Below are positions 1 through 6,488 of a DNA stretch of 10,276 nucleotides, piece by piece. Positions within the stretch are counted from its first letter, which is position 1, and each line of letters begins with the position of its first letter. Under the pieces are notes generated by a model, which worked only from the letters and a program-made list of their open reading frames with translations, did no database searches and was not told where the DNA came from. The DNA is from Flavobacterium sp. (GTDB taxonomy: Bacteria > Bacteroidota > Bacteroidia > Flavobacteriales > Flavobacteriaceae), in contig JAHRWO010000003.1 of the NCBI GenBank assembly GCA_019105125.1, forward strand, positions 1 through 10,276, given 5' to 3'. The translations under genes and the position numbers were made by a program.

Positions 1-1923
1 CTTCAAGATTATACACCAAGAGAAGCTAAATCTTTTTACGAAAAGCGAAATGACGAGATCTATGCTTTAACGCTTCCATTTAACAAGTTTAAATTGGGAT
101 TGCCGAAAGGACTTTCTAAAGGATTGTACAATTTCAATTTGTTGTCTTCTTTAACACAACATGTAAGTCATGTTCGTGATTTTAAACAGTTACCCGTTCC
201 GTTTTTATGCATTGCAACAGATGCAGAAACGGGTGAGAAGGTAGTTTTAGATTCAGGAATCTTAGCACAAAGTATGATTGCTAGTGGTGCGTTGCCTACA
301 TTATATAGTCCATTTGAAATTAATGGAAGACTTTTAATTGATGGCGGTGTTGTGGATAATTATCCTATTGAAGAATTAAAAGCTAGAGAAGTTGATTTTG
401 TAATTGGTGTCGATGTTCAGGATGGTTTAAGAACAAGAAATGAGTTAAAAGATGTGACTTCTGTATTGGCTCAAATCAATAATTTTTCAATGATCCAAAA
501 AATGGAAGGAAAGCAAAAAGCTACCGATATTTACATCAAACCCGATATTAAAGGTTTCACAGTTGTAGCTTTTGAAAAGGGTAAGGAAATCATAAAAAAA
601 GGCAAGGAAAAGACATTGGAATTTATTAAAGAATTAACTCCATTTAGTGGTTTGAATTCAAGAAATTCATCAAAAATCACCAAACAAGATTCTATTTTAA
701 TTACGGATATTGAAATTAACCAGCTCGAAAATTTCACACGATCTTATATTATTGGTAAATTAAAATTTAAAAAAAATAGTAAAATCGCCGTAAATCAATT
801 GCAGCGAGGCATTTTAAACTTAAATGCCACACAAAACTTTAGCGCTATATCCTATGCGTTTGAAAAACATGAAGGGGGTGATAAATTATTGATCAACTTA
901 AAAGAAAATGAAGTACATACGTTTTTAAAATTTGGTTTGCATTACGATGATTTGTTCAAAAGTGGGATTTTGTTGAATTACACTAAAAAACGTCTCATAG
1001 CAAAAAACGATGTGGCTTCTTTTGATTTGGTTCTAGGGGATAATATTCGATACAATTTCGATTATTATATTGATAACGGATTTTATTGGAGTTTTGGTTT
1101 TAATTCTAGATTAACAACTTTCAACAGAAATATTACAAGCAATATTGTAGATAATCCAATTTTTAATACAACAGCTAATGCTATTAATGTTGATTTTTTT
1201 GACTTAAGTAATCAAGCTTATATGCAAACGATTTTCGCACAAAAATTTTCATTAGGAGCAGGTGTAGAATATAAATTTCTACGATTAGAATCCGAAACAT
1301 CTGAAAATACATCACCAGTTATTGAGGACAGTAATTACCTTTCGCTTTTTGGATTTATGAAATATGATTCATTTGACAAAAAATATTTTCCAAAATCAGG
1401 ATGGAATTTTAATTCCGAACTGAAATATTACGCTTATTCGACAGATTATAGTAATAATTTTGAGCGATTTTCAATTGCAAAGGCAGATTTTAGTTTTGCC
1501 CAACCCTTTTTTAAAAACACTACATTTATACTTCAATCAGAAGGAGGTTTTGCTTTTGGAGAAAGAAGTGTTTCTTATTTTGACTTTGTTTTAGGAGGTT
1601 ATGGTTTTCAACAGGTGAATAATATCAGACCTTTTTATGGATATGATTATTTAAGTTTAGGTGGCGATAGTTATTTGAAACTGAATTTAAAATTAGATTA
1701 TGAAATCTTTAAAAAACACCATCTTAATTTTAGTGCTAATTTTGCTAATATTGGAGATAATATTTTCGATAATGTAGATACTTGGCTAATCGAACCTAAG
1801 TATTCTGGATATTCCATAGGTTATGGCATGGAAACCGTGATAGGTCCTGTTGAAATAAAGCACTCTTGGTCGCCCGAAACAAAAGATCACCACACCTGGT
1901 TTTCAGTAGGATTTTGGTTTTAA
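1..1923 (+). CDS. Patatin-like phospholipase fused to POTRA and outer-membrane beta-barrel (5' partial)
   Basis: The reading frame is open from base 1, so the gene starts upstream; 640 residues are visible. The first ~210 residues are the C-terminal half of a patatin lipase domain. They include the DGG motif carrying the catalytic Asp of the Ser-Asp dyad (D114 in window numbering, bases 340-342, in IDGGVVDNYP). The GxSxG nucleophile elbow and the oxyanion glycines would lie upstream and cannot be checked. Residues ~231-303 look like one POTRA domain (ITDIEINQ at its start). Residues ~306-640 are alternating hydrophobic/polar and aromatic-rich, and end in a terminal Phe (SVGFWF), as expected of an outer-membrane barrel. 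This order matches type Vd autotransporters (PlpD of Pseudomonas, FplA of Fusobacterium) and the common Bacteroidota patatin/BamA-like proteins. Inference: an outer-membrane phospholipase A1/A2-type enzyme. The TTG at base 94 is not the start. Family assignment is firm; substrate is unknown. Confidence 0.9.
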   Translation, partial: LQDYTPREAKSFYEKRNDEIYALTLPFNKFKLGLPKGLSKGLYNFNLLSSLTQHVSHVRDFKQLPVPFLCIATDAETGEKVVLDSGILAQSMIASGALPTLYSPFEINGRLLIDGGVVDNYPIEELKAREVDFVIGVDVQDGLRTRNELKDVTSVLAQINNFSMIQKMEGKQKATDIYIKPDIKGFTVVAFEKGKEIIKKGKEKTLEFIKELTPFSGLNSRNSSKITKQDSILITDIEINQLENFTRSYIIGKLKFKKNSKIAVNQLQRGILNLNATQNFSAISYAFEKHEGGDKLLINLKENEVHTFLKFGLHYDDLFKSGILLNYTKKRLIAKNDVASFDLVLGDNIRYNFDYYIDNGFYWSFGFNSRLTTFNRNITSNIVDNPIFNTTANAINVDFFDLSNQAYMQTIFAQKFSLGAGVEYKFLRLESETSENTSPVIEDSNYLSLFGFMKYDSFDKKYFPKSGWNFNSELKYYAYSTDYSNNFERFSIAKADFSFAQPFFKNTTFILQSEGGFAFGERSVSYFDFVLGGYGFQQVNNIRPFYGYDYLSLGGDSYLKLNLKLDYEIFKKHHLNFSANFANIGDNIFDNVDTWLIEPKYSGYSIGYGMETVIGPVEIKHSWSPETKDHHTWFSVGFWF

Positions 1924-1942
1924 AAAAAAATTACGATATTTG
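1913..1942 (+). promoter_or_regulatory. Candidate promoter for hmgA-hppD
   Basis: TTTG at 1913-1916 and GATATTTG at 1935-1942 (7 of 8 matches to the Bacteroidota -7 box TAnnTTTG) are separated by 18 bases, within the usual 17-23. The -33 box overlaps the last codons of the upstream gene. Transcription would start near 1948, giving a leader of about 150 nt before hmgA. A competing -7-like box, TATATTTA at 2065-2072, would give a short leader but has no good -33 partner. Confidence 0.4.
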
Positions 1943-1995
1943 TAAGGATGAAAAAATGGTCCGGTTTATTAGCGCATCTTAAGTTCCTCATCAAG

Positions 1996-2021
1996 AGAAA
2001 TCCTGAGTGAGAGGTATTTCT
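1996..2021 (+). promoter_or_regulatory. Hairpin in the hmgA leader
   Basis: AGAAATCC (1996-2003) can pair with GG plus ATTTCT (2013-2014 and 2016-2021), giving eight base pairs with one bulged T at 2015 and a nine-base loop. It lies in the 173-base gap between the patatin gene and hmgA, about 75 bases before the hmgA start. No U-tract follows, so it is not an intrinsic terminator. It matches no riboswitch family that I recognise. In AT-rich DNA a stem of this size can arise by chance. Confidence 0.3.
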
Positions 2022-2096
2022 TACCAATACGTTTCTATCTTCTAACAAAATTGGTTCTTAGACATATATTTAATTTTCTTATAAAAATTAATCACA

Positions 2097-3254
2097 ATGC
2101 CAATATATCATAAATTGGGAAATATCCCACATAAACGTCATATACAATTCCGTAAACCTAACGGGGATTTGTATTATGAGCAGCTATTTGGTACAGTAGG
2201 TTTTGACGGAATGTCAACAAATATGTATCACGAGCATCGTCCTACACAAGTAAAGGAAATTAAAAGACAATACAGTGTTGCGCCTAAAATTGCTAAGGCA
2301 AATAATATTCAATCGTATCGATTACGCGGTTTTGAAGTAGCGCCACAAGATGATTACTTAGAAAGTAGAAAAATCGTGCTTACGAATTCCGATTGTCATA
2401 TTGTTTTGGCAGCTCCAAGAAAATCAACAACCGATTATTTTTATAAAAATACGGATTCTGATGAGGTAATTTTCATTCACAAAGGAACCGGAAAATTAAG
2501 AACCATGTTAGGGAATTTAGATTTCAAATATGGTGATTATCTAGTTATTCCTAGAGGGATGATTTACAAAATGGATTTCGATACTGAAGATAACCGTTTG
2601 TTTATTGTAGAATCACATTCGCCAGTTTATACGCCAAAACAATACAGAAACTGGTTCGGACAATTGTTAGAACATTCTCCGTTTTGTGAAAGAGATATTC
2701 GTCGTCCAGAAGAATTAGAAACCTATGACCAAAAAGGCGAATTCTTAATCAAAATCAAAAAGAAAGACGAAATTTTCGAATTAGTTTATGCAACGCATCC
2801 TTTTGATGTGGTTGGTTACGATGGTTTTAACTATCCGTATGCGTTTTCAATTCACGATTTCGAACCAATTACAGGAAGGATTCACTTGCCACCACCAGTG
2901 CATCAAACATTCGAAACGAATGCTTTTGTGATTTGTTCGTTTGTTCCAAGACTTTATGATTATCATCCGTTATCTGTTCCGGCACCTTACAATCACAGTA
3001 ATATTGATGCCGATGAAGTATTATACTATGTAGATGGTGATTTTATGAGCCGAAATGATATTGAAGCAGGACACATTTCATTGCATCCAGCAGGAATTCC
3101 TCATGGGCCTCATCCAGGAGCAGCGGAAAGAAGTATTGGTAAAAAAGAAACATTAGAGTTAGCCGTAATGGTAGATACCTTCAAGCCTTTAATGGTGACC
3201 GAAGAAGCAATGAAAATTGCAGACGAAAAGTATTATCAATCATGGTTAGACTAA
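2097..3254 (+). CDS. hmgA: Homogentisate 1,2-dioxygenase
   Basis: Fe(II) cupin-fold dioxygenase that opens the ring of homogentisate to maleylacetoacetate in tyrosine/phenylalanine catabolism; cytoplasmic. The 385-residue product starts MPIYHKLGNIPHKRH, typical of the shorter bacterial branch (the human enzyme is ~445 residues). Likely iron ligands are H300 (in PYNHSN), an acidic residue at E307 or D306 (in DADEVLYY) and H336 (in GIPHGPHPG). The H300-H336 spacing of 36 equals that of the human ligands H335 and H371. H269 (PPPVHQTFE) is a candidate for the active-site His. The ATG at 2097 has an A-rich upstream context with no Shine-Dalgarno, usual for Bacteroidota, and the conserved N-terminus supports it. 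hppD, the preceding pathway step, follows after 53 bases, so the two are probably one transcript. Confidence 0.95.
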   Translation: MPIYHKLGNIPHKRHIQFRKPNGDLYYEQLFGTVGFDGMSTNMYHEHRPTQVKEIKRQYSVAPKIAKANNIQSYRLRGFEVAPQDDYLESRKIVLTNSDCHIVLAAPRKSTTDYFYKNTDSDEVIFIHKGTGKLRTMLGNLDFKYGDYLVIPRGMIYKMDFDTEDNRLFIVESHSPVYTPKQYRNWFGQLLEHSPFCERDIRRPEELETYDQKGEFLIKIKKKDEIFELVYATHPFDVVGYDGFNYPYAFSIHDFEPITGRIHLPPPVHQTFETNAFVICSFVPRLYDYHPLSVPAPYNHSNIDADEVLYYVDGDFMSRNDIEAGHISLHPAGIPHGPHPGAAERSIGKKETLELAVMVDTFKPLMVTEEAMKIADEKYYQSWLD

Positions 3255-3277
3255 ATTAATTAAATACAACATTTACA

Positions 3278-3290
3278 GGTGTTTTTCACC
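3278..3290 (+). other. Small hairpin between hmgA and hppD
   Basis: GGTG (3278-3281) and CACC (3287-3290) flank a five-T loop, and the stem is followed by CTTTT. Four base pairs is too weak for a firm terminator. It could attenuate transcription slightly or be chance. No promoter matching TAnnTTTG is evident in this 53-base gap, so read-through from hmgA is expected. Confidence 0.2.
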
Positions 3291-3307
3291 CTTTTAAAAT
3301 ATAAATT

Positions 3308-4471
3308 ATGGCACAAGAAATAAAATCAGTAGAATACGGATTAGAAAAAATATTTGAAGGAGCTCAAGACTTCTTACCTTTATTAGGAACAGATTACGTA
3401 GAGTTATACGTTGGAAATGCAAAACAAGCAGCTCATTTCTACAAAACGGCTTTTGGTTTTCAATCGTTGGCATATGCAGGATTAGAAACTGGAGTTAAAG
3501 ACAGAGCGTCTTATGTATTGAAACAAGATAAAATCCGTTTGGTATTAACTACTGCTCTAAATAGTAATTCACCTATTGGAGAACACGTAAAAAAACACGG
3601 TGATGGTGTTAAAGTGATTGCGCTTTGGGTAGAAGATGCGCGTCATTCATTTGCGGAAACTACTAAGCGTGGAGCAAAACCATATTTTGAGCCTGTAGTG
3701 GAAAAAGATGATAATGGTGAAGTAGTTCGTGCAGGTATTTATGGAGCATATGGCGAAACCGTTTTCATTTTCGTAGAACGCAAAAATTACAATGGAATCT
3801 TTTTACCAGGATATAGTGAATGGAAATCAGATTATAATCCAGAACCAGTTGGATTAAAATATATCGACCATATGGTGGGTAACACAGGTTGGAACAGAAT
3901 GAACGAAGCGGTAAAATGGTTTGAAGACGTGATGGGATTTGTAAATTTCCTTTCATTTGACGACAAACAAATTACTACCGAATATTCTGCTTTAATGTCT
4001 AAAGTAATGTCTAATGGTAATGGAAGAATTAAATTCCCTATCAACGAACCAGCAGAAGGAAAAAAACGTTCTCAAATTGAAGAATATTTAGATTTTTATG
4101 AAGGTGAAGGTGTACAGCATATTGCAGTCGCAACCGATGATATCATTTCAACCGTTGCTCAAATGCGTGCCAGAGGAATCGAATTTTTAAGTACACCACC
4201 TCAAGCGTATTATGATGCAATTCCTGAAAGATTGAAAGATCATATGTCTAAATTTAAAGAAGATATTAACGAACTTCAAAAATTAGGCATCATGATTGAT
4301 GCTGATGATGAAGGTTATTTATTGCAAATTTTCACGAAGCCTGTAGAAGATCGCCCTACACTTTTCTTCGAAATTATTCAAAGAATGGGGGCTCGTGGAT
4401 TCGGTGCAGGTAACTTTAAAGCTCTTTTTGAGTCAATTGAGCGTGAGCAAGAATTGCGAGGTACATTATAA
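3308..4471 (+). CDS. hppD: 4-hydroxyphenylpyruvate dioxygenase
   Basis: Converts 4-hydroxyphenylpyruvate to homogentisate using O2 and Fe(II), with decarboxylation, ring hydroxylation and side-chain migration; its product is the substrate of the upstream hmgA enzyme. The 387 residues fit the family size (350-400). Two vicinal-oxygen-chelate domains are visible, roughly 28-155 (start TDYVELYVGNAKQAAHFY) and 183-345. The facial iron triad reads H188 (KYIDHMVGN), H271 (VQHIAVATDDI) and E355 (LFFEIIQRMG), all in the expected domain. The C-terminal stretch GFGAGNFKALFESIEREQ (365-382) is the family's hallmark helix that gates the active site. The ATG at 3308 is preceded by an A/T-rich context. No anomaly was seen. 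The remaining pathway genes are not in this window. Confidence 0.97.
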   Translation: MAQEIKSVEYGLEKIFEGAQDFLPLLGTDYVELYVGNAKQAAHFYKTAFGFQSLAYAGLETGVKDRASYVLKQDKIRLVLTTALNSNSPIGEHVKKHGDGVKVIALWVEDARHSFAETTKRGAKPYFEPVVEKDDNGEVVRAGIYGAYGETVFIFVERKNYNGIFLPGYSEWKSDYNPEPVGLKYIDHMVGNTGWNRMNEAVKWFEDVMGFVNFLSFDDKQITTEYSALMSKVMSNGNGRIKFPINEPAEGKKRSQIEEYLDFYEGEGVQHIAVATDDIISTVAQMRARGIEFLSTPPQAYYDAIPERLKDHMSKFKEDINELQKLGIMIDADDEGYLLQIFTKPVEDRPTLFFEIIQRMGARGFGAGNFKALFESIEREQELRGTL

Positions 4472-4502
4472 AAACGATTATTTATTAACAAATCTTTAAA
4501 TT

Positions 4503-4527
4503 ACAACGTTGTAGTGGTGTTGTTTTT
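4503..4527 (+). terminator. Weak candidate terminator after hppD
   Basis: ACAAC (4503-4507) can pair with GTTGT (4519-4523), extendable only by G-T wobbles, followed by a T-run (4523-4527). It lies 32 bases after the hppD stop, where a terminator is expected, but the stem is short. Some hppD transcripts may read through to the much stronger terminator at 4676-4705. Confidence 0.3.
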
Positions 4528-4538
4528 GATAAAAATAT

Positions 4539-4557
4539 GTTAAAGTTGAAATTTAAC
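4539..4557. repeat. Inverted repeat upstream of the small RNA promoter
   Basis: GTTAAA (4539-4544) and TTTAAC (4552-4557) are a perfect six-base inverted repeat with a seven-base spacer. It ends 24 bases before the perfect -7 box at 4582-4589, so it overlaps the region where an activator or repressor of that promoter could bind. AT-rich inverted repeats are common in this genome type, so operator function is only a possibility. Confidence 0.25.
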
Positions 4558-4581
4558 TAAGAATAATTCAAAAAACATTTT

Positions 4582-4589
4582 TACATTTG
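4582..4589 (+). promoter_or_regulatory. Bacteroidota -7 box for the predicted small RNA
   Basis: TACATTTG is a perfect match to TAnnTTTG and is followed by CACTCGC, a discriminator style often seen before stable RNA genes in flavobacteria (from memory, not checked). The start would fall near 4595, exactly where the first stem-loop of the predicted RNA begins. No good TTTG -33 box lies at the right distance upstream. Confidence 0.5.
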
Positions 4590-4594
4590 CACTC

Positions 4595-4705
4595 GCAAAA
4601 TAGGGAGGTAGTTTACCTTGTTTTGCAAGTAAATTTTCATAATTTATAGTTTTTTGGTTGGTTAATAGCATAAAAACTCAGTCATATTTTTGACTGGGTT
4701 TTTTT
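4595..4705 (+). ncRNA. Predicted structured small RNA of about 110 nt
   Basis: This intergenic segment has its own -7 box (4582-4589), an intrinsic terminator (4676-4705) and no credible reading frame. Its 5' end folds into a stem-loop: GCAAAA (4595-4600) with TTTTGC (4621-4626), an asymmetric internal loop, then AGGTA (4606-4610) with TACCT (4614-4618) around a three-base loop. A second AU stem pairs TAAATT (4630-4635) with AATTTA (4641-4646). A U-rich single strand (about 4647-4670) follows, then the terminator hairpin. A 5' hairpin at the start site, a U-rich linker and a terminal hairpin is a typical layout of a stable or regulatory RNA. It does not read as tRNA, SRP RNA, tmRNA or RNase P RNA. 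A leader of the downstream DUF3108 gene ended by attenuation is an alternative, but that gene has its own promoter at 4689-4720. Function unknown. Confidence 0.5.
4676..4705 (+). terminator. Strong rho-independent terminator, probably bidirectional
   Basis: ACTCAGTCA (4676-4684) pairs with TGACTGGGT (4691-4699): nine pairs with one G-T wobble around a six-base loop, then a T-run to 4705. A-rich bases 4672-4675 before the stem extend the pairing with the T-run and would form a U-tract on the opposite strand, so it can act both ways. It ends the predicted small RNA and any hppD read-through. Confidence 0.85.
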
Positions 4706-4720
4706 GTTTTATTATTTTTG
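4689..4720 (+). promoter_or_regulatory. Promoter of the DUF3108-kynA-M23-pgi operon
   Basis: TTTG at 4689-4692 and TATTTTTG at 4713-4720 match the Bacteroidota -33 and -7 boxes (TTTG, TAnnTTTG) with a 20-base spacer. Transcription would start near 4726, giving a leader of roughly 35 nt. The -33 box lies in the loop and 3' arm of the preceding terminator, so terminator and promoter share sequence. Confidence 0.6.
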
Positions 4721-4759
4721 GAACAGAAATTGCATTTTCATTTCTAAAAATGATATACC

Positions 4760-5536
4760 ATGAAAAAAATTGTTTTACTACTTATTCTTTTTGTTACCAC
4801 AAATTCATTTGTAGAACAAGAAAATGCATACACCACTGGAGAATGGTTTAAACTCCGAATTCATTATGGCTTAGTAAATGCGGGTTATGCTTCTTTGGAA
4901 ATTAAAGAAGCGGTAAGAAACAATAAAAAAGTACATCATGTTGTAGGAAAGGGTTGGACTGTAGGTATGACTAAATTCTTCTTCAAAGTTGATGATAACT
5001 ACGAAAGTTATTTTGACAAACAAACTGGAAAAACTTATCAATTTGTTAGAAAAATTAATGAAGGTGGCTATACTAAAAATCAAGAAGGGTTTTTTAATCA
5101 AGAGAAAAACACGGTTTTAGTCAAAGATTATAAACACAAAACCGAGAAAACATTTTCAGTTCCAGAAGATGTTCAAGATATTGTGTCTTCGTTCTATTAT
5201 TTGAGAAATCATCCTAAAATTGACAAATTGAAAGTGGGTGAGTCTATTGCTATTGACATGTTTTTTGATGATGAAACCACAAAGTTTAAGTTAAAATTTA
5301 TTGGTAGAGAAGATATAAAAACTAAATTTGGAAAAGTTTCATGTATGGTTTTCAGACCTTACGTGCAGGCGGGGAGAGTTTTTAAAGAAGAAGAGAGCTT
5401 AACCGTTTGGATTTCAGACGATGACAATAAAATTCCTATCCGTTTAAAGGCGAGTTTGGCTGTGGGTTCTTTAAAGGCCGACTTAGAAGCTTTTAAAGGG
5501 TTAAAACATTCATTTAAAGTTAAAGTAGAAAAATAA
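4760..5536 (+). CDS. DUF3108 domain-containing envelope protein
   Basis: 258 residues with an N-terminal signal peptide (MKKIVLLLILFVTTNSF, basic start then hydrophobic core; cleavage site not sharp), so exported, probably periplasmic. There is no lipobox Cys. The mature part shows the layout of the DUF3108 family: GEWFKLRIHYGLVNAGYASL (27-46), a beta-rich middle with DDNYESYFDKQTG (78-90), a PEDVQDIVSSFYYLR helix (135-149), and a C-terminal SLTVWISDDDNKIPIRLK segment (213-230). No catalytic motif is seen and the molecular role of the family is unclear. The stop overlaps the kynA start by one base (TAATG at 5534-5538), which implies translational coupling. It is the first gene of the operon behind the promoter at 4689-4720. 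Family assignment is from recognition of these segments, not a profile search. Confidence 0.75.
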   Translation: MKKIVLLLILFVTTNSFVEQENAYTTGEWFKLRIHYGLVNAGYASLEIKEAVRNNKKVHHVVGKGWTVGMTKFFFKVDDNYESYFDKQTGKTYQFVRKINEGGYTKNQEGFFNQEKNTVLVKDYKHKTEKTFSVPEDVQDIVSSFYYLRNHPKIDKLKVGESIAIDMFFDDETTKFKLKFIGREDIKTKFGKVSCMVFRPYVQAGRVFKEEESLTVWISDDDNKIPIRLKASLAVGSLKADLEAFKGLKHSFKVKVEK

Positions 5537-6462
5537 TGGAAATTACTCCCAAAATTCAAGAACAATTAGATCAACTTCACGATAAATTTGAAGCCATTAA
5601 TCAAAATACTTCTACTCATTTAGAAGGGTTACTTTGGGCAAAACCCATTACATATTGGGATTATATCCAAACGGATGCGCTTTTGAGTCTTCAAACACAA
5701 CGCACTACTTTGCCAGATGAAATGGTTTTTGTAATGTATCACCAAGTAAATGAATTGTTGTTCAAAATGATTCTTTGGGAAATGAACCAATTGTGTCATA
5801 ATGAAAAACCGTCAACAGCTTATTTTACTGAAAAATTAGGAAGAATTAGTCGTTATTTCGATATGCTAACCACTTCTTTCGACATTATGAAAGATGGAAT
5901 GGAACCAGAACAATATCTAAAATTCAGAAATACATTAACACCAGCAAGCGGTTTCCAATCGGCACAATATCGTTTAATTGAATTCAGTTCAACTGATTTA
6001 ATCAATTTAATTGACAATCGTTTTAGAGCTACAATTGATAGAAAAACGCCATATGAACACGCTTTTGAACATTTGTATTGGCAAGCCGCTGGTAAAGATT
6101 ATCACACGGGCGAAAAATCGTATTTAATTCTTGAATTCGAAAGAAAATACAAAAAGATGTTTTTAGATTGGATGGAAGAATACAATACCATTAACTTGTG
6201 GAGAAAATTCAAGCAACTTCCAGAAGCCGATCAGCAAAATCCGGAATTAGTTGCTGCGATGCGTCATTACGATAAAACGGTGAATATTACTTGGGTAATG
6301 GGTCACTTTAATGCAGCAAAAAAATACATCGAAAGTGTTCCAGGAAATCACGAAGCTACAGGTGGAAGCGATTGGAAAAAATACATGTTGCCAAAATACC
6401 AAAAAAGAATATTCTTCCCTGAATTATGGACGAAAGAAGAATTAGATAACTGGGGAGAATAA
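5536..6462 (+). CDS. kynA: Tryptophan 2,3-dioxygenase
   Basis: Heme enzyme that oxidises L-tryptophan to N-formylkynurenine, the first step of the kynurenine pathway; cytoplasmic, mostly helical, usually tetrameric. The 308 residues carry family motifs: YWDYIQTDALLSLQ (40-53), VMYHQVNELLFKMILWE (66-82) with distal-pocket H69, FRNTLTPASGFQSAQYR (130-146) with substrate-carboxylate Arg R131, and VMGHFNAAKKYI (254-265) with H257 as the likely proximal heme ligand. ATGGSDW (274-280) matches the TGGS loop that closes over the substrate. The ATG at 5536 overlaps the stop of the DUF3108 gene by one base, which supports this start. A kynurenine formamidase or kynureninase is not present nearby, so the fate of the product (NAD synthesis or degradation) cannot be told from this window. 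Confidence 0.95.
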   Translation: MEITPKIQEQLDQLHDKFEAINQNTSTHLEGLLWAKPITYWDYIQTDALLSLQTQRTTLPDEMVFVMYHQVNELLFKMILWEMNQLCHNEKPSTAYFTEKLGRISRYFDMLTTSFDIMKDGMEPEQYLKFRNTLTPASGFQSAQYRLIEFSSTDLINLIDNRFRATIDRKTPYEHAFEHLYWQAAGKDYHTGEKSYLILEFERKYKKMFLDWMEEYNTINLWRKFKQLPEADQQNPELVAAMRHYDKTVNITWVMGHFNAAKKYIESVPGNHEATGGSDWKKYMLPKYQKRIFFPELWTKEELDNWGE

Positions 6463-6488
6463 CCGCATTACGCATAAAACAAAAAACA

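Noticed and set aside
94..96. TTG as start of the first gene
   Set aside because: The frame is open without a stop back to base 1 and the upstream residues continue the patatin domain; the gene is simply cut by the window edge.
1988..2014. Resemblance to the start of a SAM-I riboswitch (ATCAAGAGA ... GAG.GAGAGG)
   Set aside because: Only the first few bases resemble it; the conserved core that should follow is missing, and the downstream gene is not in methionine or SAM metabolism.
3765..4044. Reverse-strand reading frames inside hppD (and similar ones inside the patatin, DUF3108, kynA, M23 and pgi genes)
   Set aside because: They lie opposite strong conserved genes, lack family features, and their composition is that of antisense shadows.
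4603..4670. tRNA-like stretch (GGGAGGTAG ... GGTTGGTTAATAGC)
   Set aside because: No acceptor stem, no anticodon arm and no TTCGAATC-type T-loop can be formed.
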